From assembly GCF_036245475.1 (NCBI RefSeq), contig NZ_BTPM01000001.1, forward strand, positions 1,116,001 through 1,180,000: DNA of 64,000 nucleotides. The letters run 5' to 3'. The DNA is from Vibrio sp. 10N (GTDB taxonomy: Bacteria > Pseudomonadota > Gammaproteobacteria > Enterobacterales > Vibrionaceae). Below, in pieces: positions 59,932 through 64,000 of the stretch. How positions within the stretch are numbered: the first letter of the stretch is position 1; the number at the start of each line of letters is the position of its first letter. The notes beneath the pieces are model-generated. The model was given only the letters and a program-made list of their open reading frames with translations. It made no database searches and was not told where the DNA came from. The position numbers were made by a program, and so were the translations under genes.

Positions 59932-60771
59932 ATGGTAACGTATCGTTCATCTAGGTTTTGCGTATTGAGTACTATGTCAGAAAGTCTGTTATTCCATAAA
60001 ACTTATCAGCATCCAACGAGCAACGAGTGGGTGGTTTTTGTGCATGGTGCAGGCGGCAGCTCAAATATCTGGTTCAAGCAAATCCGTGCTTACCGTGAGC
60101 ACTTCAATCTGTTGTTTATTGATCTTCGTGGTCATGGCAAGTCAAATCAGTTTTTAAAAGACATCATGTCCAATAAGTACACCTTTAAAGAGGTAACCAT
60201 GGACATAGTGCGCGTGCTGGATCATTTGAAAATTCAGTCAGCGCATTTTGTTGGCATGTCTTTAGGTACCATCATTGTTCGCAATATAGCTGAGCTCGCG
60301 CACTCAAGAGTTCGCTCTATGGTACTAGGCGGCGCTGTAACGCGTTTTAACACTCGTTCACAGATCTTGGTGAAGATAGGTAACTGGAGTAAGCACATGA
60401 TTCCTTACATGTGGTTATACAGCCTATTTGCTTATATTGTGATGCCGCAGCCGGGTCAAAAAGAATCTCGTCACTTATTCGTTCGTGAAGCGAAAAAGCT
60501 GTGTCAGAAAGAGTTTAAGCGCTGGTATCAACTGACAACAGAAGTGAACCCACTTAATCGCTACTTCAAAGATCGTGAACTGCCAATTCCGACTTTGTAT
60601 CTGATGGGTGATAAAGATTATATGTTTATCAAGCCGGTCAAAGAGATGGTGGCTGAACACAAGTCCAGCCGACTTTTAGAGATTAAAGATTGTGGTCACG
60701 TGTGCAACGTTGAAAGGCCAGATGAGTTCAATAAGCATTCGATAGATTTCATTAAGTCAGTGGCATCTTAA
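59932..60771 (+). CDS. Alpha/beta-hydrolase
   Basis: 279 residues from ATG 59932, which has AGGGGA just upstream; an in-frame ATG at 59974 (MSESLLFHKTYQHP) is an alternative. The oxyanion region is VFVHGAGGSSNIW, the nucleophile elbow GMSLGT holds the serine, the acid is in LMGDKDYMF and the histidine in DCGHVCNVERPDEF. The catalytic triad is complete. The substrate cannot be told from sequence. Its last 20 bases overlap the convergent DUF2007 gene. Confidence 0.85.
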   Translation: MVTYRSSRFCVLSTMSESLLFHKTYQHPTSNEWVVFVHGAGGSSNIWFKQIRAYREHFNLLFIDLRGHGKSNQFLKDIMSNKYTFKEVTMDIVRVLDHLKIQSAHFVGMSLGTIIVRNIAELAHSRVRSMVLGGAVTRFNTRSQILVKIGNWSKHMIPYMWLYSLFAYIVMPQPGQKESRHLFVREAKKLCQKEFKRWYQLTTEVNPLNRYFKDRELPIPTLYLMGDKDYMFIKPVKEMVAEHKSSRLLEIKDCGHVCNVERPDEFNKHSIDFIKSVAS

Positions 60772-61084
60772 TTGGTTTTGGGGTTTGACAGTTCCAGCAA
60801 ACCTCAAATTGTCCCTCATTGAGTTCATCACATGCAAAGCAATGCCAATCAGCGTGATTGGCATTTTGAGTTTTTAACTCCCACTGCTTAATAATGGCTT
60901 TTGCCATCATGGATTGTTCGATGTCGAACAGCCAAACATAAGGCAGTGAACTTTCGTCAAAAGGCACTTCCCCCCTAAGTCCAAACACACCCTCACCGCG
61001 CACTTCACAGTGGATACCCTCTGAAGCCAGTTGTTGCTGCACGATGTGAGTCTCTGGTGGGTTATTGCCGATAAAAATCTTCAT
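60752..61084 (-). CDS. DUF2007-domain protein with C-terminal zinc ribbon
   Basis: 110 residues. The N-terminal half (MKIFIGNNPPETHIVQQQLASEGI) is the ferredoxin-like DUF2007 fold. The C-terminal end has WHCFACDELNEGQFEVCWNCQ, a CxxC...CxxC zinc ribbon. Function is unknown; the fold often carries signal-binding roles. It begins immediately after the stop of the TVP38-family gene, so the two are probably one transcript. The 3' end overlaps the hydrolase by 20 bases. Confidence 0.8.
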   Translation of the reverse strand: MKIFIGNNPPETHIVQQQLASEGIHCEVRGEGVFGLRGEVPFDESSLPYVWLFDIEQSMMAKAIIKQWELKTQNANHADWHCFACDELNEGQFEVCWNCQTPKPIKMPLT

Positions 61085-61768
61085 CTATTCTTGTACCTGC
61101 GGTGAGCGAGACAGTCGAGCCATGATCCATTTAGCGATGAGCGGGAACAAACCTAGCAGTGCAAATGACGCCAATACAGTTGGTGACACAATGCCAGAAA
61201 GGCTATCGATGTTGGCAAGTTGCGTACCTGCATTTAGGTAGACGGCAGTGCCAGGCAGCATACCAAGTTGGCTAACTAGGTAGTACTTTGATGCACGGAT
61301 TGGTGTCAGACCCATCAATAGGTTAATCAAAAAGAACGGGAATACCGGGATGAGTCTGAGTGAGAATAGGTAAAAGGCGCCGTCTTTTTCCACACCTTTA
61401 TTAATGGTGTCGAGTTTAGAACCAAATTTACTTTGCACCCAATCACGAAGCAGGAATCGGCTGCTCAAAAATGCCAATGTTGCACCAATAGTACTTGCGA
61501 AAGAAACCAGCAGTAGACTGGTCCAAAAACCAAACAAAGCAGCACCTAGTAAGGTGACAACGGCAGCGCCAGGGATCGAAAACGCAGTAATCGCGATGTA
61601 GGCAAAAAAGTAGGTGAGTGCAGCCGTTACAAAATTAGCATCGATGTACTCAGCGAGCGCGGCTTGCTGCGCTTTGGCGTTCTCGAGCGTGAGGTGTTGA
61701 CCAAAATTAATGCCTAAAAATACGATGACGGCAACCAGTACCAGCCCCAATATCAGCTTCTTGCTCAT
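61085..61768 (-). CDS. TVP38/TMEM64 (DedA-like) membrane protein
   Basis: 227 residues with about six hydrophobic segments, starting MSKKLILGLVLVAVIVFLG. The family motif FSIPGAAVVTLLGAALFG and the second reentrant region LRLIPVFPFFLINLLMGLTPI are clear. Such proteins are membrane transporters or lipid scramblases; a precise substrate is unknown. It abuts the DUF2007 gene and lies downstream of the tfoY terminator. Confidence 0.88.
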   Translation of the reverse strand: MSKKLILGLVLVAVIVFLGINFGQHLTLENAKAQQAALAEYIDANFVTAALTYFFAYIAITAFSIPGAAVVTLLGAALFGFWTSLLLVSFASTIGATLAFLSSRFLLRDWVQSKFGSKLDTINKGVEKDGAFYLFSLRLIPVFPFFLINLLMGLTPIRASKYYLVSQLGMLPGTAVYLNAGTQLANIDSLSGIVSPTVLASFALLGLFPLIAKWIMARLSRSPQVQE

Positions 61769-61843
61769 GACGGTATCCTTTGAGATGTCTTAGTATTAGT
61801 TTAGTAGAAAGGAGCAGTGAACTTTTCCTTTCAACTAATACGA

Positions 61844-61871
61844 AAAAAATCAGCCATAAGGCTGATTTTTT
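61844..61871 (-). terminator. Terminator after tfoY
   Basis: CAGCC (61851-61855) with GGCTG (61860-61864), extended on both sides by A/T pairs to about 12 bp. On the minus strand it ends in a T run. Confidence 0.85.
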
Positions 61872-61888
61872 CTCATTAAAACCAAAGG

Positions 61889-62479
61889 TTAGTTGATTGA
61901 GCTAGCGAGCTCTTCACGTTTGGTTTGCGGGATCACTGACCAATGAGTTCCGTTGATTGCACCTTCAAGTGCCCACAATAACTCCAGACCAACTGAGCTA
62001 GAATGGGTTCTTTGAATGGCTTTGAACGCTTCAACAGAGCCGTGCTGCTGCAAATCACCGACAGATTCAATACCGGCTTTTTTGAGCATACGCTCCGTTG
62101 CCAGACGTAAGTTAGGTAAATCTTTTAGTCGGTTTGGCTTTGCCTCAGACTGCTGCGCTTTTTCTGTTTTAGCAAATTCAAGCGCTTGTTTAGCGTGAAC
62201 CAAGATAGCCTCTTGGTCTTGCCAACAATCTTCTGGTAATGCGAAGTATTTAGTGACGACAGGAAATCCACGCTTTTTGTAAACGTATGGTTTGTAACCC
62301 AGTTTCTTAAAGGTAGATATGGTCTTGCGGTCTGTTCTGATATGTAATTTGTTGTTCACTGCTAATGCAAACATCGTATCATCTACGAAGATGCCAAATC
62401 CGCCGAACATGGAGCGAGACTTTACTCTTCCAAGCTGAGCGAATAACTGCATTGAATCTTTTAGTATAGGATTATCCAT
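61889..62479 (-). CDS. tfoY: TfoX-family regulator TfoY
   Basis: 196 residues with both TfoX domains: N-terminal [20 protein letters not shown] and [18 protein letters not shown], and C-terminal [19 protein letters not shown] and [11 protein letters not shown]. Two paralogues exist in vibrios, TfoX (chitin, competence) and TfoY. The adjoining purR, nearby glgCA and upstream c-di-GMP riboswitch fit V. cholerae tfoY (VC1722). TfoY activates T6SS and dispersal there. TfoX cannot be ruled out from sequence alone, but the context is strong. Confidence 0.88.
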   Translation of the reverse strand: MDNPILKDSMQLFAQLGRVKSRSMFGGFGIFVDDTMFALAVNNKLHIRTDRKTISTFKKLGYKPYVYKKRGFPVVTKYFALPEDCWQDQEAILVHAKQALEFAKTEKAQQSEAKPNRLKDLPNLRLATERMLKKAGIESVGDLQQHGSVEAFKAIQRTHSSSVGLELLWALEGAINGTHWSVIPQTKREELASSIN

Positions 62480-62590
62480 GCTTATTCTTTTCTCGGTGTT
62501 ATTGATTGTGTCACCAAAATCAGGTCCGAGAGTATAGCAAACGGGTGTCAGAGCTCTGTTAAGCCACTGCTATAACTGAGTCTTACCCCT

Positions 62591-62685
62591 TGCCATCGGC
62601 AACCCCGCTACCTATCAATTAAAAAATTGGTTTAGGCCGGAGGCTTTGCGTCCCACCCTTTCAGATGGTTTGCCCTGTGCGTGAC
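62591..62685 (-). ncRNA. c-di-GMP-I (GEMM) riboswitch controlling tfoY
   Basis: Read on the minus strand, the region contains CACGCACAGGGCAAACC, a 6-bp stem CCATCT/GGGTGG closed by a GAAA tetraloop, then GGACGCAAAGCCTCCGGCC, TAAACC, a second hairpin CAATT/AATTG, and GGTAGCGGGGTTGCCGATGG. This matches the V. cholerae Vc2 aptamer, differing mainly in hairpin tips and lengths. About 110 bases of expression platform separate it from the tfoY start. It senses cyclic di-GMP. Confidence 0.95.
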
Positions 62686-62828
62686 ACATATAGCATATAG
62701 GAAAACTATGTAAGTTATTGATTACTGTTTTTTCAAAATGTGACACTGGTTCAAATAATGGTTGACTATTTGTGCCTAGAGGTGAATAAAAAATTGACAG
62801 TGGGCAGGGAAAACTTTGAATAGAGATC

Positions 62829-62858
62829 AAAAAAAAGTGCCGAAATCGGCACTTTTGT
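62829..62858 (-). terminator. Terminator after purR
   Basis: AAAAGTGCCGA (62833-62843), AT loop, TCGGCACTTTT (62846-62856), with a T run on the minus strand. It lies 8 bases past the purR stop. Confidence 0.9.
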
Positions 62859-62863
62859 CAGCA

Positions 62864-63868
62864 TTAGGTAAGAGGTTTGACAGAGTCACGTTCTACAATT
62901 TCTGGGTGCATTTCGAAAATGCGTTTTTCGTGACCTTTATCTTTGATTCGTTCTAGTAGAATCTCAAAGGCATTTTTACCGACGCGTCGCTTCGGTTGGT
63001 GAACCGTTGTGAGCGGAGGTGAAAAGTATTCAGCCAGTTCGATATTGTCATAACCAATAACAGAAATGTCGTCAGGGACACGAACGCCAAGCTGCTGAAG
63101 GCGACTCATTAGTCCGAATGCCATTGTGTCATTAAAGCAAAATACTGCAGTGGGCCTTTCTTCCATTGCTGCAATTCGGTTCGCGGCGATTACAGCGGTA
63201 TCACATTCAAAGTTACCTTCTAAAATGCGATCTTCTTTCATTTCGATACCGGCTTCCACCAGTGCACGCTTGTAACCAATGATGCGCTCTTGGCAGACAG
63301 CTTTCTCTAAGTGGCCACTTAGGCAAGCAATATCGGTATGACCTTTTTCAATCAAGAACTTAGTTGCTAGATAGCCACCTTCTTCCGAGTTATCGATGAT
63401 CTTATCTGCTTGCGAGCTCTCTGGGCCCCAATCCATGATTACCTTAGGAATATCAGCATGGCGGTCAAGCATTTCAAGGAGCTCTTCGGTTAAGTCTGAG
63501 CACATCACCAAAATGCCATCAACACGCTTTTCGGCAAGCATGCGGATGTAGTCACGTTGCTTCTCGTAAACACCGCCTGTGTTACACAAAATGAGAGTAT
63601 AGCCTTGGCGATAGCAGTAACTTTCCACACCATCGATGACTTCTGAGAAAAATAAGTTGGTCGACTGCGTAACCAGCATGCCAATGGTCTTGGTCGAGTT
63701 GCATTTCAAGCTACGAGCAACCGCACTTGGGGCGTAATTGAGCTCATTAACCGCCGCCATCACTTTTTCTTGTGTTGCTTCTGCAACAAAGCGAGTCTTA
63801 TTAATTACATGGGATACTGTGGTCGTTGAAACGCCAGCAAGTCGGGCGACATCTTTAATGGTTGCCAT
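62864..63868 (-). CDS. purR: LacI-family purine repressor
   Basis: 334 residues. The helix-turn-helix and hinge read [32 protein letters not shown], nearly the E. coli PurR start. The effector domain contains [22 protein letters not shown] and [13 protein letters not shown]. With hypoxanthine or guanine it represses purine synthesis genes. It is the neighbour of tfoY in vibrios. An imperfect PUR-like site lies upstream at about 63911-63924. Confidence 0.93.
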   Translation of the reverse strand: MATIKDVARLAGVSTTTVSHVINKTRFVAEATQEKVMAAVNELNYAPSAVARSLKCNSTKTIGMLVTQSTNLFFSEVIDGVESYCYRQGYTLILCNTGGVYEKQRDYIRMLAEKRVDGILVMCSDLTEELLEMLDRHADIPKVIMDWGPESSQADKIIDNSEEGGYLATKFLIEKGHTDIACLSGHLEKAVCQERIIGYKRALVEAGIEMKEDRILEGNFECDTAVIAANRIAAMEERPTAVFCFNDTMAFGLMSRLQQLGVRVPDDISVIGYDNIELAEYFSPPLTTVHQPKRRVGKNAFEILLERIKDKGHEKRIFEMHPEIVERDSVKPLT

Positions 63869-63910
63869 AGTGATATCCTATTAGTCGCGGCTTATAGGTT
63901 TAACGTTGAA

Positions 63911-63924
63911 TTAACGTTTGTGCC
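63911..63924 (-). promoter_or_regulatory. Possible PurR operator upstream of purR
   Basis: On the minus strand GGCACAAACGTTAA resembles the left half of the PUR box (ACGCAAACGTTTGC) with several mismatches on the right. E. coli PurR controls its own gene. The position, 43 bases upstream of the start, would suit. Confidence 0.3.
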
Positions 63925-64000
63925 GCTTTCATTTTAGTGGTTCCAGCACTTTTGTGAAAATACGAATTTAAAGGCGGGAACCGGCAAGTGTATGCAAGCC

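Noticed and set aside
61889..62479. Calling the TfoX-family gene tfoX (the competence regulator)
   Set aside because: Both paralogues share the domains, but purR and glg neighbours and the Vc2-type riboswitch point to tfoY. A tree of both paralogues would settle it.
62615..62830. 71-residue minus-strand frame across the riboswitch
   Set aside because: The bases are accounted for by the conserved c-di-GMP-I aptamer; the frame has no family likeness.

Overview
The window is chromosomal DNA of a gammaproteobacterium, almost certainly a Vibrio or close relative. The main support is a tfoX-family gene next to purR and near glgCA with a c-di-GMP-I riboswitch in front of it, which is the arrangement of Vibrio cholerae tfoY. 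Gammaproteobacterial housekeeping blocks agree: cmk-rpsA-ihfB-lapAB-pyrF, lrp-ftsK-lolA-rarA-serS, and a divergent bioA/bioBFCD locus.

Layout. 1-3.5 kb: a hexose-6-phosphate mutarotase (cut by the window edge), gapA, msrB and a small outer-membrane-like protein. 3.5-31.1 kb: a complete type VI secretion system (T6SS). On the minus strand lie the kinase ppkA and a peptidoglycan-binding lipoprotein. Divergent on the plus strand is one long, tightly packed run: fha-tssJ-tssK-tssL-tssM-tagF-pppA-tssA-tssB-tssC-a second tssC-like gene-tagJ-tssE-tssF-tssG-tssH, then hcp, vgrG and a ketosynthase/thiolase-like orphan. It encodes the sheath, baseplate, membrane complex, ClpV, tube and spike, and a phosphorylation switch (PpkA/PppA/FHA/TagF). 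No PAAR protein, toxin domain or immunity gene is recognisable.

31.2-40.9 kb: cmk, rpsA with a structured self-regulatory-looking leader, ihfB, lapAB, pyrF, miaE, a membrane-anchored coiled-coil protein, cysB and a methyltransferase. 40.9-42.5 kb: an intact IS1182-like insertion sequence of about 1.6 kb. It sits in a rho-independent terminator and is flanked by a 21-bp duplication that is itself the terminator hairpin, so both sides keep a copy. 42.5-51.5 kb: ald, lrp, ftsK, lolA, rarA, serS and a small DksA/TraR-type zinc-finger gene. 51.5-56.6 kb: biotin synthesis with a BirA-type operator between bioA and bioB. 56.6-59.9 kb: glycogen synthesis (glgC, glgA) behind a 568-base leader that contains a possible structured RNA. 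59.9-64 kb: an alpha/beta hydrolase, a DUF2007 zinc-ribbon protein, a TVP38-family membrane protein, tfoY with its riboswitch, and purR.

The best regulatory story is that the window holds both a T6SS and tfoY. In V. cholerae TfoY activates T6SS and motility under c-di-GMP control, so a link is plausible here but not shown by the sequence. Start codons were adjusted where a better ribosome-binding site or family N-terminus indicated a start inside the longest open frame.
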